64,000 bases of DNA, taken from NCBI RefSeq assembly GCF_000283155.1, contig NW_004454193.1, forward strand, positions 11,825,305-11,889,304, in the 5' to 3' direction. Under the pieces are notes generated by a model that saw nothing but the letters and a program-made list of their open reading frames with translations, was not told the DNA's origin and ran no database searches. Shown here one piece after another: positions 35,741-48,059 of this stretch (the first letter of the stretch is position 1; each line of letters opens with the position of its first letter). The position numbers were made by a program, and so were the translations under genes. Source of the stretch: Ceratotherium simum simum. Taxonomy: Eukaryota > Chordata > Mammalia > Perissodactyla > Rhinocerotidae.

Positions 35741-35899
35741 CCTAAATATTCATATTAATGCAAATATTAATATAGATTTTTTTGCTTCATATGTAGTTTT
35801 TAAAATTTTTTCCATTCTATATCCATGTATACATCAAAATCCAACATGTTTATGGTCTCAGTTTTTGAATTTCAGAACACATTGTCCAGACTGAAGGTA

Positions 35900-36120
35900 T
35901 TCAATAATATTCCATTGCCTACAGGTTTAAATTCAAAGTGTTTATACTGGCATTTAAGATACACTGTAATCTAACCCCAGGGTAAATTTAACACCTCTTT
36001 TACTAAAACCTTTCTCTCCAGAAAACCTAAGTCTCTTATTATTCCTCAGCACTTCATATAACTCTCTTTAATCCATGACTTTTATTGTGCCCTCCCCTCC
36101 ACCTGAAATGCTTCCCCTTG
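35900..36120 (+). mobile_element. L2 LINE fragment, plus strand
   Basis: 'caggtttaaattcaaagtgtttatactggcatttaagatacactgtaatctaacccc' and 'cacctgaaatgcttcccct' fit the L2 3' coding and UTR region (cttcctggcattcaaggccct...ctggccccagc...ctggaatgccctcc). Confidence 0.6.
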
Positions 36121-36144
36121 GTGAAGTTTGTAATATGCACTGTA

Positions 36145-36600
36145 GGATTCAACACTGAGCAAGGCAACCATTGTTCCTTTCTGGGGCTTTGGGAAACTCA
36201 CATAATTAAACAATGAATTGTATTATAATGCCATGAGGCCAGGATAGGGGAAGTGCAGTATCCTGAGAGTCAAATAGGGCATCTGATTAAAACTTCATGG
36301 AGACCATATTTGATCTCTGATCTCAAGAAGGAAGACATAGTGGAAGATAGAGGGAAGAATGACAATGATTTATGCAAAGAGAACAACATGTATAAAGTCT
36401 TGTAGGTGAAGAGACAGTTGGACTTTTTCATAAAACTGAAAGAAATTTGTCCTGACTGGAGTATAAAATTCTGGGGGGAAATATAAGAATAGTCATAAGT
36501 GATGCAATTGGAAAGCAAATGAGCAACTTGATTATAAAAGGCATAGTGAGTCAAATTAAAGAATTTACTACTCTGTATTCCAGATCAATGAAAAGCTATT
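36145..36600 (-). mobile_element. L2 LINE fragment, minus strand
   Basis: The order 'ggcatctgattaaaacttcatggagaccatatttgatctctgatctcaagaagg', 'gaagatagagggaagaatgacaatgatttatgcaaagagaacaacatgtataaag' and 'gtgatgcaattggaaagcaaatg' follows reversed L2. The 94-codon minus frame at 36270-36554 is part of it. Confidence 0.55.
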
Positions 36601-36710
36601 TTTCCTCTGACTAATTAGCATGTAACTTAGCCAGCATCCTCCTTATGGAAGCTCTATTTTATACTCTTTCCCTCAATCTTCTGCTCTCACTGACATTGCT
36701 GAGTTTATTA

Positions 36711-36920
36711 CTATCATGCGTCGCATAGCAACATTTCACTGAACGACGGACCACATATATGATGGTGGTCCCATAAGATTAGTACCAGGTAGCCTAGGTG
36801 TATAGTAGGCTATACTGTCTAGGTTTGTGCAAGTACACTCTATGATGTTTGCACAATGACAAAATTGCCTAACAACGCATTTCTTAGAATGTATCCCCAT
36901 CGTTAAGCGACACATGACTG
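36711..36920 (-). mobile_element. Tigger-type MITE, 210 bp, TA target duplication (copy 2 of 3)
   Basis: It starts 'ctatcatgcgtcgcatagcaac' and ends 'gttaagcgacacatgactg', flanked by TA at 36709-36710 and 36921-36922. It is the reverse orientation of copy 1 and shares with it and copy 3 the same short structure, going straight from 'ggtcccataagatta' to 'cctaggtgtatagtaggctata'. The minus-strand frame at 36736-37014 overlaps it by chance. Confidence 0.87.
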
Positions 36921-37014
36921 TACTCAATAAATATTTGCTAGATGGCAATACAGTATTAATGAATGGCAGAGTTATTCCAGAAAAGAAAAATGACCTCCAT
37001 TTCCTTGTAGTCAA

Positions 37015-38390
37015 TCACTTGGTGATCATTCGCAAAGCCTTGGGGGGGAAAAACTAAAGTCAGCACGTACTTTCTACAACAAATAAGAATACTCTTTTAA
37101 AAATTTGATGAGTGGTCAGATTGAATTGTCCAAATGTAATTGTCTTCTCTTTGAAGAAAGGCAGCTAAAAAAGTTGAAACCCTCAAACATTTCAAGCAAC
37201 AATTTGAGCCAGTTCTGCTCACCTTTCAATTAAAATCCCCATTTGATAAATAAAAACACACCATCTGATTTGCAAGAAAGAAAAATCAATAAATCTCTGT
37301 GATATGGATACAGTGAGTGAACTCTGAGAAAATAGTGTTTGTATAAATAAGGTAATTTCTAAAAGGGCATCGATAATACTTCAAATGGAAGGATAAACCT
37401 AAACAAACAAAAAATAGATAAAAGATAAAATATAATTTCACTTTTCTCAGAGAAAAGAAAAGTGCTAAACCAAATTAAAAAGAAGGGTATGATTGAGGGT
37501 TTGTGTTAGAATTAATAAAAGAAAAACACCAATATCCAAAGTCGTATATGCTATCATAAACTTCTTTATATCTGTGGTACTTAGATTTTATTTGCTCTCT
37601 ATGCCTGCATTCTTCTTGAGATATTTTTCCCAGGTTCAGTTATATTGGAAAGTAAGATTATATTGCTATTGAGTTCATTTTCCTAGTATATAATACCAAA
37701 CTGGGTTGCAATATCTGACAGATTTATGACTATTTGCTGAGGCATATTTTATAAAATGGCAGAATAGAAGGCATTTTTTTTCCATCTGCTCTCTGTAGCA
37801 AACCTTCATAGAAAAAATAGTTTTTAGGGAGGAATATATTACGATTTTTTTCAAAGTCTTTTTTGTCTGTGGCTAAGGATATTTCTGAATATGTTGTAAA
37901 ATAATGTATTTCAGATGAAACACACAATTCATTGCTTATCCTATAGAGAAAGACTTCTTCCTGTCACTGCTAAATGTGTGAGTTCATGGGTATATAAAAA
38001 TAGAATGCACTTGGCAATGAAAGTTACAGGCTGATTGATGACAACCCATTGTCAAACAATTGATAGCTAGTGAAGAATTATAGCGACCTTGTAGTAGAGC
38101 ACAAATAATTCAGCAGCCCCTGAAATATGTTAAGCAGACTAGCTTCCCTCTTAGGGGTCTGTAGGTCACTTAAGTGGGGGAAACATATCTCTTTAATTTC
38201 CTTGGGAAAAACTGTAATCACCTCCAGGCAAGTAAAGGAGTGGGTAATTTCAAGGCAATTCTTTAGGTTACCTTTTAAAACATTCATTCATTAACAATTA
38301 TTAGATATAGCCCAGATCACTCTAGGCAACCAGACAGAATGATGTATAAATAGAACTGGGATTTTTAAAATTTTATCTTCCTGATCAAAA
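37015..38390. other. AT-rich sequence, no recognised feature
   Basis: It holds a G run at 37041-37048 and A-rich patches. Minus-strand frames of 65 and 69 codons at 37730-37927 and 38078-38287 are not recognised. Confidence 0.45.
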
Positions 38391-38399
38391 AATAGTGGT

Positions 38400-38605
38400 A
38401 ATGAAGCGTAATGCATTATATCAGCTATGGTCTCAGCCAGACTTGAGAACAAACTGTGAATTTACCACCTAGTAGCTGAAAGAGCTTGGGGACACTTCAG
38501 TTTTCTCATCGGTAAGGGAATAAAAATGCATCATTCACAGATTTATTGCAAGGCTTGGACACAATAATGCATACCTGTGAGTGGATACCAAAACTCATAG
38601 CACCG
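38400..38605 (+). repeat. MIR SINE
   Basis: 'gccagacttgagaacaaactgtgaatttaccacctagtagctgaaagagcttggggacacttcagttttctcatcggtaagggaataa' follows MIR order, with the tail 'gcaaggcttggacacaataatgcatacctg'. Confidence 0.75.
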
Positions 38606-39027
38606 AAATGTACTTAGGACGTGAAACCTACAGAACTCTGAGCCAAGGGCATAAGGGTCTAATGGGACAGAGTCATCTAGGATCATTCAAAGATGTATGG
38701 TTATGCCATTTGTTGGTACCCTTAAGAATTTTTTTCAAATGAAATGAAAGGAATATTTTTAACCATTTTTCACAATGCTTGATGAAGACTACTGTTTGGT
38801 AAGTGCTTAATTTGGAGATGGAGTTTATGTATATATGGATATTTCTGCATATATATGACAAACATGTCAGGGATAGGAGGAGAAATATGTGCTTTCAGCT
38901 TCCAGGTGGGACTGGAAACCACAAGCGCCCTTAAAACCATTCTGGGTGAGAGATGAGATGCTATAAGTGGTGGGCTGAGACAAGGCATCAATGAAGGGAA
39001 CTGAGTCTGAAAGCTGATAATTTTCTA

Positions 39028-39236
39028 CAGTTATGCGCTGCATGACGACATTTGAGTCAATGACAGATCACGTATACAATGGTGGTCCATAAGATTAGAA
39101 CCATATGGCCTAGGTGTGTGGTAGGCTATATTATCTACGTCTGTGTAAGTATGTTCTACGATGTTCATACAATGGTGAAATCACCTGACAATGCATTTCT
39201 GAGAATGTATCCCCGAGGTTAAGTGACACATGACTG
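39028..39236 (-). mobile_element. Tigger-type MITE, 209 bp, TA target duplication (copy 3 of 3)
   Basis: It starts 'cagttatgcgctgcatgacgac' and ends 'gttaagtgacacatgactg', flanked by TA at 39026-39027 and 39237-39238. Its orientation matches copy 2, only about 2.1 kb away. It has no transposase coding. Confidence 0.87.
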
Positions 39237-39239
39237 TAT

Positions 39240-39735
39240 TTGAAGATGCCAGGTCCTCATCGATGATCAGCAGCCCTTTGGCAATCTCCTTCATAAACAG
39301 AAGCCACTGATAACAGGGGAATTACAACTTGGTTATTCAGGAGGATAGGGTGAAAAGAGTGGAAGCTGGCCGAGACATCCAGTCACTCTTAGCCAAAACA
39401 AACCACGATTAAGAAATCAGTACGGCGGCCACAAAGGTAACAGAAATCATGACAGAAAAGTCTTCATCTTGAAAGGACATGACTTGTTCTTATAAATCAG
39501 CTATTTCAGAAAGGCACTGAGGAATTTATTTTTTGAGTGTTCGCTTTGGACAATGGAAAATGAGGTTTACATTCTTGAAAAACTCATCTCCAAGAAATTG
39601 TCACCAAAATAGACTGTATAATTGGAAAGAATTGGTCATACCAAGCTCAGCAGGAGCAGAGGAAAAGTAAAGCCAAGTAAAGCTCAGGGCAGAACTTCTG
39701 GGGGCATTTAGGCCTAAATGACCCCTATGAATCAT
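39240..39735. other. No recognised feature
   Basis: Ordinary composition, with no long frame or named repeat. A 5'-'aaagtaaagccaagtaaagc' short tandem lies at about 39663-39684. Confidence 0.4.
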
Positions 39736-39748
39736 GAAGGGGAGGTTT

Positions 39749-40007
39749 TTTTATTACTTCTTTTTTTTTTTATTGAGGAAGATTAGCCCTGAGCTAACAT
39801 CTGATGCCAATCCTCCTCTTTTTGCTGAGGAAGATTGGCCCTGGGCTAACATCCGTGCCCATCTTGCTCTACTTTATATGTGGGATGCCTGCCACAGCAT
39901 GGCTTGACAAGCGGTGCGTCAGTGCGTGCCCAGGATCCGAACCTGTGAACCCTGGGCTGCCGAAGTAGAGCGTGCACACTTAACTGCTACGCCACCGGGC
40001 TAGCCCC
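39749..40007 (-). mobile_element. ERE SINE (ERE1-like), minus strand
   Basis: From the left come a T-rich tail, two reversed tail units ('gaggaagattagccctgagctaacatctg', 'gaggaagattggccctgggctaacatccg') and 'atgtgggatgcctgccacagcatggcttgac'. The reversed head 'taactgctacgccaccgggctagcccc' ends the element. An imperfect target duplication (10 of 12) is 'aaggggaggttt' at 39737-39748 and 'aaggagagattt' at 40008-40019. Confidence 0.94.
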
Positions 40008-40769
40008 AAGGAGAGATTTAAGAAAACTATTTTAGTACTTTTATTCCATTCTAAGGGGAGGCATTTATTAAGCATCTCCAATATGACAAGAACTCTGCCA
40101 GATTCTGAAAATATAGAGATTAGTTTCTTTAAAAACTAAAGAAACATCAAAAAAAACCTAAAGGAGCGTGTAAGAGAAACTCAGGTGACTCCAACAAGCA
40201 TAACAATTTTATCTTTCTAAAGAATATTGAACAACCTGTCTGAATGTATCTGAGTATAAGGCAGCTCTGTAAGACCCATGAGATTTCTAGTATCCTTTGA
40301 GGCCCCCTCATTTAGAAAATGATGTGCACTACAATGTATGCTTTCAATAAAACTAAGCAAAGATCAGCACATACCCTGGCAGCAACACTACTACTGAGGA
40401 AATTGAAAGGTAAAAGACATTTTGCCATAAAAATGTTTTCTGAAAAAATAAATCCAACTGACATCTCAAAAGTGCTCTTCAGAGCAAATAGTTTACATGC
40501 TTGATTTTTTTTTTTTTCCTTTCCTATGGAGTTTGTTATCTCTTTCATGGATAAAATATTTTTTTTTCCTTTTTCCAGGGAAAATTCTTTTCAAGAATCC
40601 TTCTAAATCCTTTACTTCTACAAGAACAAAGCATAGCCAGTAAATTGTTTAATTGATGACTGCAAGTTTATTTTACTTTCATTGTAATCAGAAATATATG
40701 TCTTGCTGAAAGAACAGCAACTAGGAGCTCAAACCCATGTGCAAATTAACATAATAATTAAATAATGGT

Positions 40770-41000
40770 TGGCATTTACTGAGCACTTAGATGTTCGTGG
40801 ACTTTTGCTCTATGTTGTCTGTGCAATGTCTCCTTGGCAGGTTGTTGTTGGATTGAACTGGGATTTAATTACTGTTCCCATTTTACAGAAAAGAATATGA
40901 GGCTAGGAGTGGATAAATGACTTTCCCATAAACTTTTAGCTTGTTAATGAGAGGTATGGAACTTTCTCCAAAGTCAAAATCCCTTTCCATAGCGTTATAG
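40770..41000 (-). repeat. MIR SINE, minus strand
   Basis: 'ggcatttactgagcacttagatg' then 'tgttcccattttacagaaaagaatatgaggctaggagtggataaatgactttcccataaac' is reversed MIR order. Confidence 0.7.
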
Positions 41001-41199
41001 CAACTCTTACTTGGGAAAAAACTTAATTTTAATTTTTTTATCATAAGATTTTTTTTTGTAACACGCACCTGCCTTTGATTGCATTTTCTGAAAGGCCAGT
41101 ATTTACTGGAACACTTTTTTTTTTTTTTCGATGGACTATTTTCCTTTTGTGGTGCCAAATATTATTTTCGCAGTCAACAGTTTACACCAAGTAAGTAAG

Positions 41200-41372
41200 T
41201 GTCCCAAGGGCTCTGGGAAGCTTAACATCTCTGAACCACCATTTCCTCATCTATAAAAAGGAGGTAAGAATAGAACTCATCTTTTAGAGCAGTACCTGGG
41301 ATTAAGTGAGTTGACAGATGTGAAGCCCCTAGCACAGTGCTGGGGACATTGTAGGTGCCCAATAATGCCGTT
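41200..41372 (+). repeat. MIR SINE
   Basis: 'agcttaacatctctgaaccaccatttcctcatctataaaaaggaggtaagaatagaactcatc' and 'cctagcacagtgctggggacattgtaggtgcccaataatg' are MIR core and tail. Confidence 0.8.
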
Positions 41373-41449
41373 CATTATTTTTTCATATGGCAGGAAATAA
41401 AAGAAGGAGCAATTCAGTAGCTTAATTAATATCACCCAATTAATTGGCT

Positions 41450-41640
41450 ACATGGCCACAGATTGTCTGATTAATGTTTAATGTATGTTATCACATCTCA
41501 TGCTCATAGTGATCAATTTAGATAGAAATGTCCCATTTGACGAGATGCTGCTGGATCCAGTGAGATTAAGCCCAAATCCTGTGACTCGTGTGTACCAGAG
41601 CCAGGGTATGAATTTCAGCTCCACAAGCATATAGTTAGGA
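41450..41640 (-). repeat. MIR-like remnant, minus strand
   Basis: 'tgtatgttatcacatctcatgctcatagtgatc', 'tgtcccatttgacgagatgctg' and 'gagccagggtatgaatttcagctcc' fit a badly decayed reversed MIR. Confidence 0.45.
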
Positions 41641-42279
41641 TGCTTTCTCCATCAAGTAAGAGAAAATCCAAATCAATGGGCTTAAACTGTAAGGAAATAC
41701 ATTGGTACACATCACTGCAATTCTAGAGATAGGCAAAGTTTCACGGCTCACCTAATCCAGATGCTCTGGCTTTGTTTATCTGCACATCTCTCATCTTAGC
41801 TATCTTCCTGGTATCAGTGCCGTATTTGTTCAGGTAGTGTGTGATTACAGTGGTTTAAATCTTTCTATCTGGATGTGACACCAGGTAAGGGAGAGAACAT
41901 GGCTTTCTCAGCCTTTCCAGCAATATTCACTCAATTTAGATCTATTGGTCCTCGCTCATCTCCACACCATGACGGTACCCAGGAAAACAGAATTTGTTGA
42001 TGAGCTTAAGGTTTTGACTGGACCTTGAGAAGAAATTTCTGCTTAACATGCACACACATACACACACACACAGAAACACAGAATAAGCAGGTAAAAATTA
42101 TGAGATATCAATGTTTCTTTTGCAAGAAGAGTTGTTTACTCTTCATTCCAAATTAAATTTTAAATAAACAAGAAGCAATCAAACTAGTTGACCAAATGTG
42201 TAACCTTTGTCAGTCCTTGTGATAGATTCTTGAATTAGAGAAGGAATGTAGGAAGTCAGGTCAATATTTACAGAGTAAA

Positions 42280-42440
42280 GGAGGACATGGTTTTTGAACC
42301 AGCTGGACCTTGCTTCCATTGCCTGTCTATGGCATGACTTTAGTGAAATGGCTTCACGTCTTTGAGCCTCTGTTTCTACACCCATAAAATGCATTTCTAT
42401 GAGGACTGATTCAGACAATCAAAGTTGTTTAACAAATATA
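42280..42440 (+). repeat. MIR SINE
   Basis: 'tgtctatggcatgactttagtgaaatggcttcacgtctttgagcctctgtttctacacccataaaatgc' matches the MIR core. The 79-codon minus frame at 42179-42418 overlaps it. Confidence 0.65.
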
Positions 42441-42484
42441 CATTAGTGTCAGGGATCAGAAGTAGAACTCAGAGGTAGAGAAGG

Positions 42485-42745
42485 AAGGCTTTGGAATTTA
42501 TTTGGATTGGAATTAAATCTAGACTCTAACATATATTGGCTACATGGGCTTGCACATATTTCTAAACTTCTCTATGACATTTGTAAAAAAATAAAAAAGC
42601 AAAAACCAAAAATAGAATTAAACAAACAAGTAAAACAAACAAACAAAAACCACCTCACATTTGTTGTGAGGATACTATGACATAATATACAAAAAGCATT
42701 TAGTCCAATGTCTGGCTCAGAGAATGCAGTCCATAGATATTTTTG
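42485..42745 (+). repeat. MIR SINE split by an A-rich (AAAC)n expansion
   Basis: A MIR head and middle (42485-42580) and a MIR tail with 'cctcacatttgttgtgaggatactatgac...cagtccatagatat' (42650-42745) are separated by A/C-rich 'aaacaaacaagtaaaacaaac' type repeats at about 42585-42650. The middle may be an expanded microsatellite rather than an insertion. Confidence 0.6.
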
Positions 42746-42779
42746 TGATTATTATTGTCATTAATAATACTACTGAGGT

Positions 42780-43050
42780 GCAATTTCTGTCATCAAAGAG
42801 TTGGTGCCCAATAGGAAAAAGAGATAGTAATAACAAATAAAATGCATTACTAGAATATTATAGGCATTAAAAGGTGTAATTTTGCAGATCCAGAGAAGCA
42901 GCATTTTCTCCTTGAGGGGTCAATCACTTCACAGAGGAGGTGAAAATAAGTAGTACAAGGATATACACCAGGTCCCCCTTTCAGAGGGAGCAGCATGCAG
43001 AAAGCCTCGGGGGTGTGGAGAAACATGACGATTAAGTTAGACAACTCATA
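42780..43050 (-). mobile_element. L2-like remnant, minus strand
   Basis: 'gtcatcaaagagttggtgcccaataggaaaaagagatag' and 'gaggggtcaatcacttcacagaggaggtgaaaa' fit the reversed L2 order, with low similarity. Confidence 0.45.
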
Positions 43051-43975
43051 GTGAGAATCAGAACACTGGCTTTCATAGCAAGTCTACACTGTCTTATGCA
43101 AAACAAAGATGTTCTGGTGCAGACCCAGCCTGTGAAAGAAAAAGTGACAGAGAAAACAGATTTCCTCCTTATAATGTGTCAGGGAACTTGGAGTAGATTA
43201 AATCCTTGTAGGAAGGCAATAGAGAGGCTCAGCAGCTATTTTGACAGAGCTGAAATAGAGCCAGGAGCCCATTACTTGAATACTCAGGGAAACCAGACTG
43301 ATCGGCATCAGAGCCATTCAGGAAAGGTGGGGAGATTGATGATATGGTCCCAGGCGACATCTTAGAGCAACAGCGGGCTTTCAATCCTGGGCAAGCTTCC
43401 AGCTGACACCCAAATTATCTTCATATACTACAAATTCCTCAGGCTTCTGTCAGATGTATAAAGTGTCAAGCGGTAAGCACACAGTAGGCACACGATTCAT
43501 ATGTATTTACTAACTTTTTTCATTAACAATAATGAAAAATGGGTTAATTTATGTTGGAATTTGAAGAATAGACTCTTATGTGTTTGATATAGTACAATAT
43601 TTCCTGGGCCAATTAATATGCTGTCTCCAGATGATCTGGTTTCCATTCCACCCTTTTTTCACTCATTTCATAGAAATAGAATAGACAAAGATCCTAGAGA
43701 CTTAATCTAAAAGGACAAGAATCTAGGGCCAAAGAAGTGAGAGGATATTTGAGTAATGGTAAAGATGGACAACGTCCAGGGACCTAGATAGTGAGTTAGC
43801 AAGAAAGCTGATGCTGTTCTCTGAAATTTCAAAATGTAACCACAAAAAGGCTGCTATTAGCAAGCAGCAGAAGCCCTGGCTGAAATAGGTGACTGCCCAT
43901 CCCACCCCATTAATATTCCAGGAGAGAAGAAACCCACTCAAAATAGTAAAAGTTCATTGGAAGAAAATAGAATTT
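43051..43975. other. No gene supported
   Basis: A 104-codon plus frame (43051-43365) and a 72-codon minus frame (43723-43941) have no recognised domain. A tail-like 'gtcaagcggtaagcacacagtaggcac' at 43466-43492 may be a MIR or L2 end. Confidence 0.4.
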
Positions 43976-43984
43976 CTCATAATG

Positions 43985-44345
43985 CAACTATGCCAATGCC
44001 ATCCCCTGTTTAAAACATCTAGTGACTCCCATCGCCTTCAGAATAAAATCTATATTCATTAGCAAGACATATAAACCTCTTCAACATTTTCTTTTCAACT
44101 TTTTCCTTAGGAAGATCCTCCCCCTTGTTGCACCCGCCCGTCCTGCGCTCCAGTCATGCTGAATTATTTACAATTACTCAAAAGAATCTTGTGTTTTCAC
44201 GCTTCTCTAGTATTGGATATACTACTTTGCCTGGAATATGGTTTCTCCTCCCCACCTGCTTATCCTTTGTCTAAATCTCTTAGAGTCATCCTTTCTAACT
44301 TCTTTCTGACATCAGCTCTGAAATTCCTTCCTATGCCAAGATTGA
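43985..44345 (+). mobile_element. L2 LINE fragment, plus strand
   Basis: 'catctagtgactcccatcgccttcagaataaaatctatattc', 'cgcccgtcctgcgctccagtcatgctgaatta' and 'actttgcctggaatatggtttc' follow the L2 order (cctttcagaataaaatcc...gctccagccacactgg...tgcctggaatgcc). Decayed sequence to about 44640 may be its continuation. The plus frames at 44156-44612 are relics. Confidence 0.7.
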
Positions 44346-44704
44346 CAAGATATTTACAAACCGTTTTCTTCCACTCGTTGATGCCTTATTCATTGATTCG
44401 TTGGTCCATTTGTCAACAAATATTTGCAAGGCACTGTCATATGCCCAGATGAGAGAGCATTTAGTAAGTCAGATATTTCCTTACAGTCTAGTATCCTCTG
44501 CTTTACTCCCTTACAGCACTTATCAATTAGTATTTTAATTGGCTGTTGGCATGGGGAAAAGACATTTAATGGGGAATCTTTGGGAACAGGACCCCTGTGT
44601 TATTCATTATGATATGCACAATGCCTTATGCCTGGATTATAGAAGTAAAATGCCTAACAATTTGCTGAGAAAATAAGTGCATGAATTAATAAATGAAAAC
44701 AAGT

Positions 44705-45060
44705 TGTATTAATTTTCTATGGCCGCCAAAACAAAGTCCCACACATTGGGTGCCTTAAAACATTTCTGGCTAAAACAGAATGTATTGTCTCACAGTTCTG
44801 AAAGCTAGAAGTCTAAATTTAGGGTGTCATCAAGGCCATACTCTGAAAGGCTCTAGAAGAATCTATTCCACACCTGTCTCTTAATTTCTGGTCTTTGCCA
44901 GTAATCTTTGACATTCCTTGATTCGCAGCTGCGTAACATCAATCTCTGCTTCCAGTTGCACATGGCGATCTTCCTCCTGTGTGTTCATCTCTGTGTCTCT
45001 TCTCCTTTTCTTATAAGGACGCCAGTCATAATAGATTAAGGGCACACCCTACACTGTATT
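44705..45060 (-). mobile_element. MLT1 LTR (MLT1C-like), minus strand, partial
   Basis: It starts 'tgtattaattttctatggccgcc...cattgggtgccttaaaac' and continues to 'cttataaggacgccagtcataatagattaagggcacacccta'. The part beyond this (the LTR's sense 5' end) is missing. A 'ctggctaaaacagaat' insertion interrupts the normal 'acaacagaaa' block. Confidence 0.85.
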
Positions 45061-45079
45061 AGTTAGTGATGTCTGGCAT

Positions 45080-45520
45080 GTGTCAGTCAGGATTCCTTGG
45101 GTGCAAGTAACAGAAACCGCCTCTGGCTAAAAGGGAATTTGTCTCGAGCCTTTAGAGTATCTCACGGAAGGAAAGGGATGGCTGAAGAACCTGCTCCGGA
45201 GCCAGGGTAATTACCAGAATCCAGGTAGCAGAAAGTAAACGGCAGAACTGTGACAATTCAGTGACATTAAAAAAAAAATCTGTGGTTAGATAATTCTTCT
45301 CGAGATTCAGAGTTTTAGGAAAGAGAAATTGAGTGTTCTATCTTCTGTTATATACTCAATCCTTATTTGAGGAGAACATAAGGCTTGGTAGCAGCTCACA
45401 ATGGAGGAGAAGTGGATCCCCAAAAGGAAAGAGGGCACTGTTACCAGAGTAGAGGGCAATGGGCAATGGGAGGTCAAAAACCAGGTAATGTCCAGTGTAT
45501 GGACCTCAACAAGGGAATGG
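45080..45520 (+). repeat. Old interspersed repeat, family not named
   Basis: 'gtcaggattccttgggtgcaagtaacagaaaccgcctctggctaa' followed by 'ggcttggtagcagctcacaatgg' and 'ggcactgttaccagagtagaggg' resembles a dispersed repeat I recall (ttgcaagtgacagaaacccaactcaaactgg). I cannot name the family. The 61-codon frame at 45401-45586 overlaps its end. Confidence 0.45.
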
Positions 45521-45599
45521 AAAACGCTTCCCTCCTTCTCCAGCCACCTTACAATTGAAAAGTTAAGCCCAAGGAAGAGGAAGTGAATTATAATTAGTG

Positions 45600-47690
45600 G
45601 AAGGTAAACCCAAGCTGGTTCCCTCTTCTGCTAAGGTCACACAAACATGAATTACAATTCCTCTCCCCAAACGCTGCAAAGTCCCTGGAGAACTATTGCA
45701 GCCCAGGAGTAACTTAGGTAATAGAGGAACCTGTTTCAATACACTTAATTCAAGCATTTACAGGATAGAATTTGAAATCAATAAACATTTAAACTCTTCT
45801 AACAAAGGCTAAATTTTTTCAATGATATTCTGGCTCAAACAAGCTCATGATCAAGAATATTAAGGTGAAACTTTAAGCCATACTCAGGCTGAAATTATAT
45901 TCTTTGTTAGTATTAGAATCAAAGTTCTAAAAATAACCCAAATGCAGATTATATTGCTCATTCTAAAGATGAGTTAGAACCACGTATAACTTAGAAGTGT
46001 TTCCTAAAGTCGGACCCAAATTTAATCATTTTTACCTTTCATCTGACTGCTTTATACAAACAAAACAAAGCAAACAAATAAAAAACACTCACTTTGATTT
46101 CATGCGACAAAAATACAGAAGAAAGTTTTCTCTACCCACTATCAAAAGCCAAATGTAGTGGATATGGCAAAAAATTTCATATTAGACTGAAGTAATGGGT
46201 GTTAATAAATACCTTGTAATTTTTTAAAAAGTTTTTTGACTACATGATTTTGTCCAGAATGCCAACTATACTTCTTTCAGACACAATGTCCTCAACATGT
46301 GGAATTAAATTTGAGTTATAGTGTGGAAAGATTCACTGAAAATTGTCTCAGTACCAGAAAGCAATAGTTTGTCTTATTGACCCTCACTGTTCTGAATTTT
46401 TTCGTTGCATTGCTTTTCTTTTCCTTCAAGTTGTGCTTTAAAAATATATACGTATATTGTTTGGGAATAATGAGAAAACTTTGCTCCTACCAGTTGGCCT
46501 GAAAGTTAAAAGAACACAGATACAAAAGTACATTTTTCAGTTCATAAAAACCTCTCTAATGAGACAGATGAAAATATGAATTGCTTCTAATGAGCTCAGA
46601 ATTGCATATACTTCCCTTGGTTTAATTTTCTAAGTGTTCATAGATATTTTTTGTTGTGCTTATTATAAAACAAGAAGTGGCCACTAGGCTGTGATAAACC
46701 AATTTGTGAGATTAAAGTGCTGAACTTGAACGGTTACATTAAGTTCTAAGTCATGAGTTGAAATCAGAATTTTAAAAGCCTCTTTTTCTTATTTACACAA
46801 GACCCAGAGCATTTATGCAAGCAGAAAGTAGTGCCAATTAATACCAACTCTGTATTGCTGAGTTCCAGAAGTACCCCTTAGGAATGCTGTCTTTTCACCA
46901 TATCTCGCCTTCATCTTCACGTACTCCCTCCCTCCAAAAATGCAAAGTTTTAGCGACATGAAATCTAGACACCCCGTGATATCCCAAGCCTATTTCCTGG
47001 TTAGGACTCATTTACACATGTTTAAAAATAAGCTCTTATGTGCCTTATTTAATATGTTACATCTGGGAAGTTTTAGAAAATCAGTTTATCATATTGAAAG
47101 GGAATTGATCATTGCAATGTGTTCTGTTTCTTATATAAAGATGAACAGAATTACAGTAACTATTATTTGTATGCAAACAGCAGCATCTAGTTAATTAGTG
47201 GTGCTACTTAGAAATTATGGGTTTCTCAAAAAACTGCAGGGTGTAATAAAATAGAATAGAAAGATCATTAGCTTTCAGTAATGAAGGTAAAGGAAAACAA
47301 GCATAGCCCAGCTTTTATTTAACCTGCAAGAGCCAAATTAAAATATATAATCTGAATATAAACATATAACACTTAATAAAATTCAATGCAATATAAATTC
47401 TAACATATATCTAAACACATGAATATATTTACATTTTCTATCAAAATATTTTAGAATTCTCAATTTCATGCATTACCATACTTATAATTGGTGGCACCAG
47501 TATTTTCAGAAAAGTTATTTATATGACTTGAAATAATTGAAGTATATTGATGTACTACTCATCAAGACTCCTATAAGTCTGTCTTATTATTATTCTTTCC
47601 ACAAATATAATTATACATAGTATATATGAATGTATATGTATATGTATACCTTCTCCCCCAGAAAATAGAGAGCATTGATTATGGGCCTTT
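45600..47690. other. AT-rich sequence, no recognised feature
   Basis: No gene, RNA gene or clear repeat was found in about 2 kb. Short frames such as 46940-47194 (84 codons) have no recognised likeness. Confidence 0.45.
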
Positions 47691-47706
47691 CTTTCTTTAT
47701 GATTTT

Positions 47707-47914
47707 TTTTTTATTTTTCTCTTTTTGCTTGAGGAAGATTGTCCCTGAGCTAATATCTGTGCCAGCCAATCTTCCTCTATTTTGTATGTGGGACACTGCC
47801 ACAGCATGACTTGCTGAGTGGTGTGTATGTCCATGCCGGGGATCCGAACCTGTGAACCCCAAGCCACCAAAGCAGGGCGTGCAAAACTAACCACTATGCC
47901 ACAGGGCTGGCCCC
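47707..47914 (-). mobile_element. ERE SINE, minus strand, with TSD
   Basis: The T-rich tail and 'gcttgaggaagattgtccctgagctaatatctg' lie at left, and the reversed head 'taaccactatgccacagggctggcccc' at right. The target duplication is 'tttctttatgatttt' (47692-47706) and 'tttatttatgatttt' (47917-47931), 14 of 15 matching. Minus frames at 47611-47894 are the SINE read in sense. Confidence 0.94.
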
Positions 47915-48059
47915 TGTTTATTTATGATTTTGAAGTCTGTTCTCTTTCCATACTCTCATTAAAAAATTTTTTTAATGTACTACATGCCAGTATCTTGTAA
48001 TCCAATGTCAATACTCGGAAGACAAGAGTTTTGTTGTTACCATTGTTCATTAATCCCAA

